Source of the DNA: Albidovulum sp. bin36
Lineage (GTDB): Bacteria > Pseudomonadota > Alphaproteobacteria > Rhodobacterales > Rhodobacteraceae
DNA length: 64,000 nucleotides
Direction: 5' to 3'
Assembly (NCBI GenBank): GCA_002238565.1
Contig: MPMP01000007.1
Coordinates: forward strand, 1 to 64,000
Positions 18,135-28,589 of this stretch are shown piece after piece; the stretch's first letter is position 1; each line of letters starts with the position of its first letter. Made by a program: the position numbers and the translations under genes. Under the pieces are notes generated by a model. That model saw nothing but the letters and a program-made list of their open reading frames with translations. It was not told the DNA's origin and did not search any database.

Positions 18135-19074
18135 GGCGCCACCCCTCCCCGTCTCTGCGCACCACGCCCTTGGATTCGAAATCCATCAAGCTCGCATTGA
18201 TCGAGACGAGGGCGCGCCATTCTCGGACCTTGCCCTGGTCGTCGCAGCACTTGTCGCGAAGCTCCGCCAGCCCAATGCCCGGATTGCGTTCTACGTGACG
18301 CAGGATGGATTCCTCTACCTTGTCTACGCGCCGGCGGCAGTCGTTCAAGAGCTCGAGAGCACCATCCGGGCCCTGCGGATCTTCGTGCGCGAAAATCACT
18401 GTCGACACGCTGCGCTCCGCGAGGAAATTCTCGATTTTGTCGAAAGTCTCGCGCATGGCATTCGGGTCTTCGTAAAGATACAGGACCGGATTAATTTTCG
18501 GCAGCAATGGATCCGCTATGACCAGGGAAGCCGACTGCCGCTCGTAGAATCCTATTTCAGCCATAGAGTGGCCCGGAAAGTCGAGGACCTCGAGCTCCAC
18601 GCCTCCCCCAAGATCGACGAGGTCTCCCTCGGCGATCGTTTCGTCGATCGGCCCTTCCTCCGGGCCCATCCAGTCGAGGTATTCGCTCTTCAAGTCGAAG
18701 CATTCGCCTTCCGGGAACGCGTGAACGATAGTCTTTGCATTTAGCATATTGTCGGCAACCCGGTCGGCGCGCAAAGCATGCCCCATGACGGCGCATCCGG
18801 TTTCCCGCTTAAGCCAGCCGTTGTTGCCGATGTGATCCATGTGCTCGTGCGTAAGGAGCAGGTAATCGAGATCTTTCGGCTCTTTGCCCAACTCGGCGAA
18901 CGCTCGCTGCAGAGCCGGAAGCCCCGCGTGGATCCCGCTGTCGATCAGCGCTAGCTTGCCGGCGCCCAGAACGAAAAAAACCCGCGTGGCGGTCTTCCCC
19001 TCGTGGTCCCCGGGAAGCCCCATGCCTACCGTGGCAAACGGCCCGCACCTATAGCCTATAACGCTTTCGCTCAT
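18127..19074 (-). CDS. MBL-fold metallo-hydrolase
   Basis: 315 residues. The zinc motif HEHMDH is near residue 77, followed by FPGHSMAEIGFY, an Asp ligand in VIADPLL and a late His in IFAHEDP. After the MBL domain there is a winged-helix-like C-terminal extension (about residues 235-315), as in the glyoxalase-II-like / LACTB2 subgroup. AAGGAG precedes the start. It sits between the enoyl-CoA hydratase and hydroxyacyl-CoA dehydrogenase genes, which suggests a thioesterase or lactonase role on an acyl-CoA intermediate; that is inference. Confidence 0.82.
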   Translation of the reverse strand: MSESVIGYRCGPFATVGMGLPGDHEGKTATRVFFVLGAGKLALIDSGIHAGLPALQRAFAELGKEPKDLDYLLLTHEHMDHIGNNGWLKRETGCAVMGHALRADRVADNMLNAKTIVHAFPEGECFDLKSEYLDWMGPEEGPIDETIAEGDLVDLGGGVELEVLDFPGHSMAEIGFYERQSASLVIADPLLPKINPVLYLYEDPNAMRETFDKIENFLAERSVSTVIFAHEDPQGPDGALELLNDCRRRVDKVEESILRHVERNPGIGLAELRDKCCDDQGKVREWRALVSINASLMDFESKGVVRRDGEGWRLA

Positions 19075-19085
19075 TCTAGATCTCC

Positions 19086-19874
19086 TTAGCGTCCCTTGAA
19101 ATCCGGTTCGCGCTTCTCGATGAATGCCGCAATGCCTTCCTTGGCATCGTCGCTGGCGAACAGCGCGCCAAGAACTCGCTGCTCCAGAGTTAATCCCGAA
19201 CTCAGCGAAGAATCGAGCCCGTCGTCCACGACGCGCTTGCCTTCGGCCAGAGCGAGCGGCGCCTTCGATGCCAATTCGTTAGCCAGCGCGACCGCCCTCG
19301 GCATTAATTCGTCAGGATCCAGGGCTTCGAGCGCAGCTCCGTAGCCGACCGCCTCGTCGGCCGTCATCATGCGGCCGGTCAAGAGAAGCTCCTTTGCGCG
19401 CATAGCTCCGACGAGTCTCGCCAGCCTTTGGGTTCCGCCTCCGCCGGGAAGCAGGCCGAGCTTAATTTCCGGCAGGCCGAGCTTCGCCTTTCGGCTCGCC
19501 AGAACTATGTCGCAGCAAAGCGCCAGCTCGAAGCCTCCTCCGAGCGCATAGCCGTTTACCGCGCAGATCGTAATTTGAGGCAGTCCCGCGATAATATCGA
19601 ATGTCCGCCGGGATCGCCTCTGAAAAAGGTCGAATTCCGCCTGCCCTACGCCGTCGTAGCCATTTATATCGGCACCCGCGACAAATGCGCGACCGGTTCC
19701 CGTAAGCACGAGCACGCGTCGGGATGCATCCGATTGCAGCCGGGCGGCATAGTCGCCTAGGCATTCCATGATCTCGAAATTCAAAGCGCCGAGCGCATCT
19801 TCCCTGTCGATTCGAACGATATCGACCGCTCCGGCGCGCTTTAGGGCCAAATTGGGGTGCAGCCTTTCTTCCAT
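19086..19874 (-). CDS. Enoyl-CoA hydratase/isomerase family protein
   Basis: 262 residues, crotonase fold. The oxyanion-hole segments are GRAFVAGADINGY and CAVNGYALGGGFELALCCD; the catalytic Glu region is GLPEIKLGLLPGGGGTQRL with both expected acidic positions; the C-terminus FIEKREPDFKGR is typical. ATG 19874 lies 1 bp after the CoA-transferase stop; the frame extends a few codons further upstream. It would hydrate a 2-enoyl-CoA made from the CoA-transferase product. Confidence 0.9.
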   Translation of the reverse strand: MEERLHPNLALKRAGAVDIVRIDREDALGALNFEIMECLGDYAARLQSDASRRVLVLTGTGRAFVAGADINGYDGVGQAEFDLFQRRSRRTFDIIAGLPQITICAVNGYALGGGFELALCCDIVLASRKAKLGLPEIKLGLLPGGGGTQRLARLVGAMRAKELLLTGRMMTADEAVGYGAALEALDPDELMPRAVALANELASKAPLALAEGKRVVDDGLDSSLSSGLTLEQRVLGALFASDDAKEGIAAFIEKREPDFKGR

Positions 19875-19875
19875 C

Positions 19876-21072
19876 TCAGAGCGCCTCCGCATCCCTCAAT
19901 TCCGAGATTTCATCCTCCGAAAGGAATTGATTCAGGATTTCTTCGGTGTGCTGGCCCACGAGGGGCGCAGCGCGAGGCTCGCGCGCCGGCATCTCGCTCA
20001 TCGCTATCGGACAGGCGATCGCCGTAACCTCGCCGGCCTCCGGATGCTTCATCGTCACCAGCCTGTCCGAGTCGGCGTCGGCAAGCTCGCGCATCGCTTG
20101 ACGAGACGTTCGGACCGGAGCGGCCCAAATGTCGGCCGCCCTAAATTTCATCATCCACTCGTTCGTAGCGAGCTTTTCGATGCAGGCGTCGATGCGCCGT
20201 TTCGCCTCGTCGCGCTGCTCCCATGGGTCAAGCTCGCCCAAACTGTCGTCGCCGATAAGCGCGCCGAGCTTGTCGAGCGGGCACATTGCGATCGCAATCC
20301 AGCCGTCGCTGGTCCGGTAGTTGCCGTAGGGAGCGTCGTTCCAGCACGATGCGATGCCCGCCTTCGACCGTCTTAGATTCACGTCTTGATTGGCGACGGC
20401 GAAATTTTCCTGCGCCATGACTCCAAGCGTGGCCGAAAACAGATTTGTCTCTATTTTCTGGCCGACGCCGTGCCGGTCCCGCCCGATCAGCGCGACCAGA
20501 ATGCCGATAGCGAGCGACTGCGACGCAGCGAAATCCGCTATCGGCGTTCCGCACGCCGTAGGCGGGTCGCCGTCGCGCCCGGTATGGAACATAACTCCGC
20601 TCATCGCCTGAACGAGCAAGTCCTGCCCCGGCAGCCCCTGCTCGGCCATCTTGCTTCCCGAGCCCCATCCCGAGCCCGAGGCGTAGATGATCCCGGGATT
20701 GACTTCCTTGAAATCGGCATAGCCGAGACCGAGGCGATCCATCACGCCGGAGCGGAAATTCTCGACTACGACGTCGCATTTCCTTGAAATCGCGAGCAGC
20801 GCCTTCCGGCCGACCTCGTTCTTGAGATCGACGGTCAGCGACCTCTTGTTCCTGTTGAAGGCATGGAAGGCCGCGCTGTCGCTTCCCACGAATTCCCCGA
20901 CCATGGGCATGCCCCGCATCCAGTCGCCGGTCTCGGGACGCTCGACCTTGATAACGTCCGCTCCCAGGTCGGCAAGCGTCTGCGTGCAGAGCGGCCCCAT
21001 CATCATCTGCGAGAAGTCAAGTATTCGCACGCCGTCTAGAGCGGATTTTGCAGTGTCTGATTCGGAATTCAT
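19876..21072 (-). CDS. CaiB/BaiF (class III) CoA-transferase
   Basis: 398 residues. N-terminal GVRILDFSQMMMGPLCTQTLADLGADVIKVERPETGD, the NRNKRSLTVDLKN segment, VVENFRSGVMDRLGLGY, and the YASGSGWGS and MSGVMFHTG blocks are diagnostic of the family; the catalytic Asp is expected just after the QGLPGQD stretch (D-L-L-V-Q-A-M-S-G). It transfers CoA from a donor acyl-CoA to a free carboxylic acid, so it is the likely entry step of this operon. ATG 21072 lies one base after the stop of the solute-binding-like gene. Confidence 0.9.
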   Translation of the reverse strand: MNSESDTAKSALDGVRILDFSQMMMGPLCTQTLADLGADVIKVERPETGDWMRGMPMVGEFVGSDSAAFHAFNRNKRSLTVDLKNEVGRKALLAISRKCDVVVENFRSGVMDRLGLGYADFKEVNPGIIYASGSGWGSGSKMAEQGLPGQDLLVQAMSGVMFHTGRDGDPPTACGTPIADFAASQSLAIGILVALIGRDRHGVGQKIETNLFSATLGVMAQENFAVANQDVNLRRSKAGIASCWNDAPYGNYRTSDGWIAIAMCPLDKLGALIGDDSLGELDPWEQRDEAKRRIDACIEKLATNEWMMKFRAADIWAAPVRTSRQAMRELADADSDRLVTMKHPEAGEVTAIACPIAMSEMPAREPRAAPLVGQHTEEILNQFLSEDEISELRDAEAL

Positions 21073-21073
21073 G

Positions 21074-22207
21074 CTACGCCTCAGCCTCCGTCCAATGCCT
21101 GCCGTATACACTTTCGAGAGCTAGGATTATACGCTCGGGATCGCTTTTTCGCCTAAGCTCCTCGACAAGCGCCGCGCCCAGCTCCAGCTGCGCCGCGGGC
21201 CACCACGAAGCCAGGGGCCGGACAAAGGCAATTTCCTGCGTGGTCCGCGCGGAATTGAAAAAATCGGCCGATTCGGCGCTCGCGCCCGGATCGTCCCACG
21301 CCGAGGCCCTGGACGGCTGCCCGAAATTGCGAGCGGCTAGAGCCTGCCCTTCGCAGCCGCAGTACCACAGAGCGAATTCCGCCGCCGCCGCCTGCCGCCG
21401 CGAATGCGAAGACACCGCCATGCCCGCTCCGCCCAGCAAGCTGCCGCCGCCTGCCGGAGGAGGCGCGAACCGCCACCCTCCCCTGCCGGCTTCGACCATT
21501 CTCGAATATCCGAACGTAAACGGGATGTAGGCGATTTCCGCGCCTGCGGACGCAATCCTGAAAATTTCTTGCGGCGTGGAGTTCCAGCAATATTCCGGCG
21601 CCTTCGACGCGAAACGAGCCAGGGCGGCGGCGCATGCGGATGCCTTTCCGGCATCCCGAAAAAACCGGCGTCCGCCATCGGGCGGGATTCCCGCTCCGTG
21701 GGCCAGGCTCATCAGAACGGATAAGGCATCCGTATGGTGAAGCGCAGCGGCTACGGTTCCAGGTTTTGACTCCATCAGCGCGAAGACCCCGCCCATGGTC
21801 GTCGGCGCCTCGCGGCCCAGCCGCGCGAATTGATCGGGACGAAACGCCGAAAGGTGGCATGCGGCGTCGCATGCGAGCGCGGCGCACTTCTCCCCGATCA
21901 GGAAGGATGCCTGCGCATTTCCGATCGCCGCCTCCGCGATCGGCCGGATCGCGGCCGGGTCGGCCAGCTTGTCGAACGACACGATTGCCCGTTCTTCCAA
22001 CGCCTTGGCGACATGCGGGTAGTCGACGACCATCAAATCGCATTTCGGGGACAATTCTCGCAGCGGCTGGTCGTTAAAGGCCGCAAGCGACCTCGCCGCT
22101 ATTTCGATCTCGACTCCGGTCCTGGCGAACCAGGCGGAGCTGGCGGCGGCGATCGGCGCGGTGCATCGAGAATCGTCCCAAGCCATGATTTTCAGTGCGT
22201 CCGCCAT
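21074..22207 (-). CDS. Solute-binding-protein-like protein without a signal peptide
   Basis: About 377 residues, weakly similar in layout to family 1 extracellular sugar-binding proteins: KIMAWDDSRCTAPIAAASSAW at the start, CDLMVVDYPHVAKALE, and IAYIPFTFGYSRM before a C-terminal lobe. The N-terminus runs straight into the first beta strand with no signal peptide or lipobox, so the protein should stay in the cytoplasm. It is the first gene of the CoA-transferase operon, divergent from the LacI-type regulator. It may bind the imported substrate or its CoA-pathway intermediate, or it may be a solute-binding protein whose leader was lost. No downstream permease is in this operon. Confidence 0.6.
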   Translation of the reverse strand: MADALKIMAWDDSRCTAPIAAASSAWFARTGVEIEIAARSLAAFNDQPLRELSPKCDLMVVDYPHVAKALEERAIVSFDKLADPAAIRPIAEAAIGNAQASFLIGEKCAALACDAACHLSAFRPDQFARLGREAPTTMGGVFALMESKPGTVAAALHHTDALSVLMSLAHGAGIPPDGGRRFFRDAGKASACAAALARFASKAPEYCWNSTPQEIFRIASAGAEIAYIPFTFGYSRMVEAGRGGWRFAPPPAGGGSLLGGAGMAVSSHSRRQAAAAEFALWYCGCEGQALAARNFGQPSRASAWDDPGASAESADFFNSARTTQEIAFVRPLASWWPAAQLELGAALVEELRRKSDPERIILALESVYGRHWTEAEA

Positions 22208-22368
22208 GCGCATGCCCTTGAATCCGGATTGTCGGCGCAGCCATCGCTAGCCTGAACGAACAGTCCCGCAACGCGCTCAAAAGCCCGAAAAAAAATTTGC
22301 TCAAACGATTTACCAATTGTAGTATTCCAATGCAATGCCTTCCGGGTATGCGAGAATTGGGACAGTGG

Positions 22369-23373
22369 ATGGCGACGATTACGACGATAGCGCGGGAAGC
22401 CGGGGTTTCTCCGGCGGTCGTATCGAGAATAGTCAACTGCGACGCGTCGCTTCGGGTCAGCCGGGCGACCCGCGAGCGCGTCGAAAAAATCATTCGGAAG
22501 CTCGACTATTCGCCGCACGCCGCCGCGAGATCGCTTCGATCGGCGAAGTCGGGCATGCTGGCCCTGGTCATGCACAATCTCGACAACCCGGTAAACGCCT
22601 CCATCGTCGGAGGCGCGCAGGGCGCCGCCGCCCGGCTCGGGAAATGCATCATTCTTGGCGAGGCCAGCAAACCTGGCGAATGCTCGCATGTCGAAGACCT
22701 AATCGGGGGCGGCGGAGTCGACGGCCTGATCCTGCAGGGAGCCGCAACCGAAATGGACCGCGCGCTTTCGCGGGCGGCGAGGAGGAAAATTCCGACCGTC
22801 CTTCTGCAATCGGGAAAATCCGAGAATGCCACGCTCGTCGAATTTGAAAACAGGAATGCCGCCTGGCTGGCGACTAGCCATTTAATCGAACTCGGCCATC
22901 GCCGGATCGGCATACTCGACGTGGACAAGCAGCTGGAGTTTTCGCGGGAAAGAGTTGCGGGCTGGAAAGACGCCCTTCTGAATTTCGGAATTCAGCCGGA
23001 GCCCTCGTGGCATGGAACCGGCGGCTCGCACTTTGCCGACGGGGCGCGGGGGATCGAAAATCTCGTCGGCGGCGCCGAAGGATTGACGGCGGCGGTATCT
23101 TCGAATGTAATTTCCGGGATCGGCGCCTTGGCGAGGCTCGCCGACATGGAGATAGCGGTGCCCGGCGACTTTTCGCTGGTCGCCATCCACGATTCGGAGC
23201 TAGCGGGCTATGTCAGGCCATCATTGACGACCGTCCGCACGCCCTTGAAGCATATGGGCGAGACCGCGGTCGAGGAAGTATGCTCGCGCTCCGGCGGGCA
23301 CGCGAGGAGAATCGCGGTTAGGGAGCCAGGCCCGAGCCTTGAAATTCGCATGAGCGCGGGGCCGCCGCGATGA
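22369..23373 (+). CDS. LacI-family transcriptional regulator
   Basis: 334 residues. The N-terminal helix-turn-helix TITTIAREAGVSPAVVSRIVN and hinge RKLDYSPHAAARSLRS are textbook LacI; the rest is a periplasmic-binding-fold effector domain (MLALVMHNLDNPVNASIVGG, DGLILQG, LIELGHRRIGILDV, SLTTVRTPLKHMGETAVEEV). The frame is open from 22297 but the HTH fixes the start at ATG 22369. It lies between the divergent CoA-transferase operon and the ABC importer, and is the likely repressor of both. An imperfect CG-centred palindrome at about 22298-22315 (TTGCTCAAACGATTTACC) is a possible operator, by eye only. Confidence 0.92.
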   Translation: MATITTIAREAGVSPAVVSRIVNCDASLRVSRATRERVEKIIRKLDYSPHAAARSLRSAKSGMLALVMHNLDNPVNASIVGGAQGAAARLGKCIILGEASKPGECSHVEDLIGGGGVDGLILQGAATEMDRALSRAARRKIPTVLLQSGKSENATLVEFENRNAAWLATSHLIELGHRRIGILDVDKQLEFSRERVAGWKDALLNFGIQPEPSWHGTGGSHFADGARGIENLVGGAEGLTAAVSSNVISGIGALARLADMEIAVPGDFSLVAIHDSELAGYVRPSLTTVRTPLKHMGETAVEEVCSRSGGHARRIAVREPGPSLEIRMSAGPPR

Positions 23374-23461
23374 ATTATTTGCCTGCGGGCGGAATCTGTA
23401 GGAGAAGTGACGCGGCGGCCGCATCGGATGCACCGCCAGGCGCCGTAACGGAGGAGTTGGA

Positions 23462-24562
<1,101 letters not shown>

Positions 24563-24628
24563 CGGCGGCGAGAAAAGCGGGCCGGAATGGAGTAATCCGG
24601 CTCGAACAGTTTCGAACCTAGGAGGACT

Positions 24629-25978
24629 ATGATGAAACTTAAGAATCTTGCTCAAGGCTTCGCGGGAATCGCCGCGTTCGCAGCAGCTTGCGCAGTAGGC
24701 GGTTCGGCGCTCGCCAACCCCTACGAAAAGTACGCGGATACGACCATTGTCGTAAGCTGGCCGGCGCTGGCCCACTTCCAGGCCGCAGAAACCCTGGTCG
24801 AGGAATTCACCGAGGAAACGGGCATCGAAGTCGAAATCGACGCGCTGCAGTACCTCAAGCTTCGCGATCGCCAGATTCTCGAAATGTCGAAGCCGACCGG
24901 CGACTACGACGTCGTATCATGGGTCGTCATGTGGAAGGGCGAGTACGTTTCAAAGGGGCTTCTGACGCCGCTGTCCCAGTTCTTCACCAGCGGCTCGCTT
25001 GTCGACCCCGAATTCGACATCGACGACATCGCCGACGCGTACCTCCAGAACGGCGGCGTCGTAGGCGGCAAAAAGGGCTATATGCCAGGCAAGTCCGGCG
25101 CTCTTTACGGCCTCCCCTTCGGCGCGGAAACGTCAATCCTCGCGTACAGGAAGGACATACTCGAGGAACAGGGCATCGAACCGCCGACGACCTACGACGA
25201 GCTAAGGTCCGTAATGATGCAGCTCGGCGAAGCCGGCATTCCCGCAATGACCTCCAGAGGAAAAACCGGCCACCAGGTAACCGCGGCATGGCTGCTTCAT
25301 CTCGCGCCGCTCGGCGGAAAAATTTTCGACGACCAGTGGAATCCCACGATCAACTCGCCCGAGGCGGTCGAGGCCGCGCAAGTGCTTCGCGAAATCGCGC
25401 AAACCGGACCGACCGGCATCCAGACCTTCGGCTTCGGCGAAGCGGCGGCGGCATTCCTCCAGGGCGATGCCGCGCTGTATCTCGATACGCTGAAAATCGC
25501 CGCGATGTCGAGGAATGCCAAGCTTTCGAAAATCGACGGCATGGTGGGATACGGGCTGCATCCCGTCGGTTCGCGCTGCGGCTCGGAAACCGGCGGATTC
25601 GCGGTCGGCATCCCGGCGAATTCGAAGAATCAACAGGCCGCCTTTCTTTTCCTTCAATACATCACCTCCAAGGCGGGCGATCAGCGGATGGTCGAGCTGG
25701 GCGGCGACCCGGTTCGCATTTCGACATTGATGAACAACGCCGGCAATTTCGACGAATACCCGGTCGTCGCGGAGCAGCTTCCCTGCGCCGACCCGGACTG
25801 GCGTCCGCTGATTCCCGAATGGAATGAACTCAATGTCGACGTGCTCGGGCAAGCCTTGACCGAAGTCATCACGACGGACAAGCCGATTCAGCCGATCATG
25901 GACGCGGCCAACGAAAAAGCCCGCGAGATCATGGAGCGGGAAGGGTACTACACTTGGGCGAAGTATCGCGGAAATTAA
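24629..25978 (+). CDS. ABC transporter substrate-binding protein (family 1, sugar type)
   Basis: 449 residues. N-terminal Sec signal peptide (LAQGFAGIAAFAAACAVGGSALA, cleavage after the last Ala at about residue 27), then a MalE-like binding protein: YADTTIVVSWPALAHFQAAETL, ETGIEVEIDALQYLKLRDR, YGLPFGAETSILAYRKD and a long C-terminal lobe. AGGAGG sits 5-10 bases before the start. ATG 24629 is followed at once by a second ATG at 24632. It delivers the unknown substrate to the two permeases that follow. Confidence 0.93.
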   Translation: MMKLKNLAQGFAGIAAFAAACAVGGSALANPYEKYADTTIVVSWPALAHFQAAETLVEEFTEETGIEVEIDALQYLKLRDRQILEMSKPTGDYDVVSWVVMWKGEYVSKGLLTPLSQFFTSGSLVDPEFDIDDIADAYLQNGGVVGGKKGYMPGKSGALYGLPFGAETSILAYRKDILEEQGIEPPTTYDELRSVMMQLGEAGIPAMTSRGKTGHQVTAAWLLHLAPLGGKIFDDQWNPTINSPEAVEAAQVLREIAQTGPTGIQTFGFGEAAAAFLQGDAALYLDTLKIAAMSRNAKLSKIDGMVGYGLHPVGSRCGSETGGFAVGIPANSKNQQAAFLFLQYITSKAGDQRMVELGGDPVRISTLMNNAGNFDEYPVVAEQLPCADPDWRPLIPEWNELNVDVLGQALTEVITTDKPIQPIMDAANEKAREIMEREGYYTWAKYRGN

Positions 25979-25992
25979 CCTAAGCAAGCCGC

Positions 25993-26015
25993 CCCGGGCC
26001 GAAACTCGGCCCGGG
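25993..26015. terminator. Strong GC hairpin between binding-protein and permease genes
   Basis: A perfect 10-bp stem (cccgggccga / tcggcccggg) with a 3-base loop, in the 64-bp gap between the binding-protein gene and the first permease gene. No T-run follows. In MalE-MalF type operons such structures protect the upstream mRNA and cause partial termination, giving more binding protein than permease; that is the probable role here. Confidence 0.7.
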
Positions 26016-26042
26016 TCCGCCTCAAGCATCCCGAGTGACCCA

Positions 26043-26978
26043 ATGCCTCTGAGCGACAGCACCGACGGAGAACAGGACGATTCAGGTCGCCCCGGCTTCA
26101 ATATCCGGTCGCTGAACCCGTATCTCTTTATCTTTCCAGCAGTTCTCGTAATGGCGGGCGGGCTGGTCTATCCGGTCATCGACGCCTTCTATCTAAGCTT
26201 TTTCGACTGGAAGATCGGAATGCCGTTCGATACGGCGCCTTTCGTCGGCCTTTCGCATTTCAAGAGAATGATCATGGATGCGGATGTCTGGGAGTCAATC
26301 TGGGTGACCATCCGGTTCGGCTTCTGGACGATTCTGATTGAAATGGTTCTGGGCATTAGCCTGGCGCTGCTGCTGGAAAAGCCGATCCGAGGCGCGTCGG
26401 TCTTTAGAACGATTTTCATTCTACCGCTGATGGTGTCCCCGGTCGTCGTCGGGCTGATCTGGCGATACCTGTTCGACGCCCGCATCGGATGGATAAACTA
26501 CTATATCGGCAAAATCGGCATCGAGCCCCAGGTTTGGCTCGGAGACGCCGAGCTCGCTTTTTTCGCGATCGTCTTCACCGACATTTGGCAATGGACCCCG
26601 TTCATCTTCATTATTGTCATTGCGGGCCTCCAGGCTCTTCCGCGGGAAGTCCTCGAAGCCAGCAAGATCGACGGCGCGAACTGGTGGCAGCATATTCTTC
26701 TAGTCAAGCTGCCGATGATAAAATCGATCATCCTGATCGCGCTGCTTATGCGGCTGATCGACGTGTTCAGAGCCCTCGAAGTCATGTACATTCTGACGGG
26801 AGGCGGCCCCGGCAGGGCTACGGAACTGCTGTCCCTGCACATTTACAATAGGGCTTTCGACACGCAGCAGCTGGGCTACGCCTCGGCGATTTCAGTATTG
26901 CTGATTCTGCTGGTTTTCGGGCTTAGCTTTGCAATTCTCGTATTCACCGATCCGTTGAAAGAAAAGTCGGACATCTGA
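26043..26978 (+). CDS. ABC transporter permease, MalF type
   Basis: 311 residues with about six predicted membrane helices (YLFIFPAVLVMAGGLVYPVIDAFYLSFF first) and the EAA-loop signature EASKIDGANWWQHILLVKLPMIK that contacts the ATPase. The N-terminal 25 residues are hydrophilic. It ends one base before the start of the second permease, with which it forms the heterodimeric channel. Confidence 0.93.
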   Translation: MPLSDSTDGEQDDSGRPGFNIRSLNPYLFIFPAVLVMAGGLVYPVIDAFYLSFFDWKIGMPFDTAPFVGLSHFKRMIMDADVWESIWVTIRFGFWTILIEMVLGISLALLLEKPIRGASVFRTIFILPLMVSPVVVGLIWRYLFDARIGWINYYIGKIGIEPQVWLGDAELAFFAIVFTDIWQWTPFIFIIVIAGLQALPREVLEASKIDGANWWQHILLVKLPMIKSIILIALLMRLIDVFRALEVMYILTGGGPGRATELLSLHIYNRAFDTQQLGYASAISVLLILLVFGLSFAILVFTDPLKEKSDI

Positions 26979-26979
26979 C

Positions 26980-27819
26980 ATGGCCGATTATAGCGAACGC
27001 CGCTTCGCCAGGATTCTGGGGCACTATCTTGCGCTGATCGCGCTGGCGGTTCTGGCTCTCGCCCCGATTTGGATCATGGTCGCGACGTCGTTCAAGAACG
27101 ATGTCATTGTCCAATCGAAAGAGCCGCTCTGGTTCTTTTTCGTACCGACGCTCGACAACTACGCCTACATAATGACGAGAGGAAAGTTCGACACGTATTT
27201 GTGGAACTCCGTAATCGTAGGAACCGCATCGACATTCCTAACGCTGGCTCTCGGCGGCTTTTGCGCCTACGCGCTGGCTCGCGCCGAATTTCGGGGACGG
27301 CGGTTTATCGCCAATTCGACGCTGCTAATTCGCATGGTTCCGCCGGCCGTTCTCGCAGTCCCCGCCTTCGCGCTCGTCGTTGTCTTCAATATCGACAACG
27401 ATTTGGCCGTATTGATTTTTTTCTATACGGCGCTGAATCTGCCATTTGCGATCTGGCTGCTATTCGGCTTCTACAAGCAGATTCCCGTCGAACTCGAAGA
27501 AGCGGCGATAATCGACGGCGCAACTCCTCTGCAGGTTTTTTTCCGGATCATGCTTCCGCTTATGAAGTCGGGATACGCGGTTGCAGGAATTTTCACTTTT
27601 AGAATTGCCTGGAACGAGTTCATCCTGGCGCTTCTCCTGACCGGCCGCAATACTAGGACTCTCCCGGTCGGCGCCGCGGGCTTCATTACCGACACCGGAG
27701 TCGAATGGGGTCGAATCATGGCGATGGGAACGCTGATCGTCATACCTCCCCTGCTTTTTACGTTTTTCGCCGCCCGCCAGATAATTGCCGGAATGGTGGC
27801 CGGCGCCGTCAAGGGCTAG
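26980..27819 (+). CDS. ABC transporter permease, MalG type
   Basis: 279 residues, about six membrane helices. The EAA loop is EAAIIDGATPLQVFFRIMLPLMKSG; MVATSFKNDVIVQSK after helix 1 and FRIAWNEFILALLLTG are typical CUT1 MalG features. It is the last gene of the importer operon. The proposed substrate is a small polyol, sugar or sugar-like acid on family grounds, but the adjoining CoA enzymes argue for an acid. Confidence 0.93.
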   Translation: MADYSERRFARILGHYLALIALAVLALAPIWIMVATSFKNDVIVQSKEPLWFFFVPTLDNYAYIMTRGKFDTYLWNSVIVGTASTFLTLALGGFCAYALARAEFRGRRFIANSTLLIRMVPPAVLAVPAFALVVVFNIDNDLAVLIFFYTALNLPFAIWLLFGFYKQIPVELEEAAIIDGATPLQVFFRIMLPLMKSGYAVAGIFTFRIAWNEFILALLLTGRNTRTLPVGAAGFITDTGVEWGRIMAMGTLIVIPPLLFTFFAARQIIAGMVAGAVKG

Positions 27820-27828
27820 CGAATTCGG

Positions 27829-27849
27829 TCGGGATTTGCTGAATCCCGA
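27829..27849 (+). terminator. Probable terminator hairpin after the ABC importer operon
   Basis: A perfect 8-bp inverted repeat (tcgggatt / aatcccga) with a 5-base loop, starting 10 bp after the malG-like stop codon. The downstream tail is AT-rich (attattcaat) but lacks a long T-run. Confidence 0.5.
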
Positions 27850-28451
27850 ATTATTCAATCCCGGCTGCGCCAAAGTCGCGGCGCCTACTGCAATCGCAAC
27901 GGAATTTTTCGGAAGCTCGCTTAGCCTTGCGCTGCGCCCGAGCTAGGTCTTGCGATCCAAAGCGTTGCCGGCCTTGCCAATCCCTACTTCCGGCATAGGC
28001 GTCGGAACCGGCCTCGCGCCGGTTTTTACGGGAGCGGCTGCGAAAACCGAATGCGGACAGAATTCCGCGCCGCGTTTTTTCCTGCTGCGGCAATCAGCGC
28101 GTCATGCAAGCCGGATGTCGAGTTCCGTACTCGGGGCGCCGCGAACCTGGTCGATACGATCGGGAATAATTTCGCCGAGCTTCAGCCGCTCAAAGCGCAG
28201 GAATGGTTCCGCCCCGCCTCCCTTTGATCCTATCCAATGCATTTGCTCCGCGATTGCGTCTACCGTTGATTTTCTGTCCCCCCGCTTCAGGTCCCGGCCT
28301 TTCAATCGCCGCGTCCAGCCGCTTCCGCGTCATTCGAGCCGGTACGCCGCATAGTCCTGAAAGCAGCGCCGAGATCGATGTCTTCTATGCCGGCCAGCAG
28401 AATGCCGCTAAAGCCAAGTCATCCTCGTTCTCGAAATCCGCGCGACCCCTA
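27850..28451. other. Gene-poor stretch with possible decayed coding remnants
   Basis: On the minus strand, 28102 to about 28300 reads like a protein end (IGSKGGGAEPFLRF followed by an ERLKLGEI segment, ending ELDIRLA and a stop), and another frame just upstream reads GILLAGIEDIDLGAAF. They are out of frame with each other and have no proper start, so a degraded gene is plausible. I cannot name the family. Confidence 0.3.
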
Positions 28452-28571
28452 GGGTGCAGCCCAACTTGGTTGATCGGGCCGAATGTGAGTTTCCGACCTT
28501 CCAACCCATAAAGAGGCGCGCTACTATAGGAATACTTTCTCGCATCGCTTTGCAACAAGTTTGAGATACAC
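28452..28571 (-). repeat. Copy B of the dispersed 120-bp repeat
   Basis: Reverse complement of copy A at 1207-1326: same length, no gaps, about 91% identical. It lies 160 bp upstream of the NMT1-type ABC operon. Confidence 0.8.
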
Positions 28572-28589
28572 CCCGATCCCTATTCTCAC

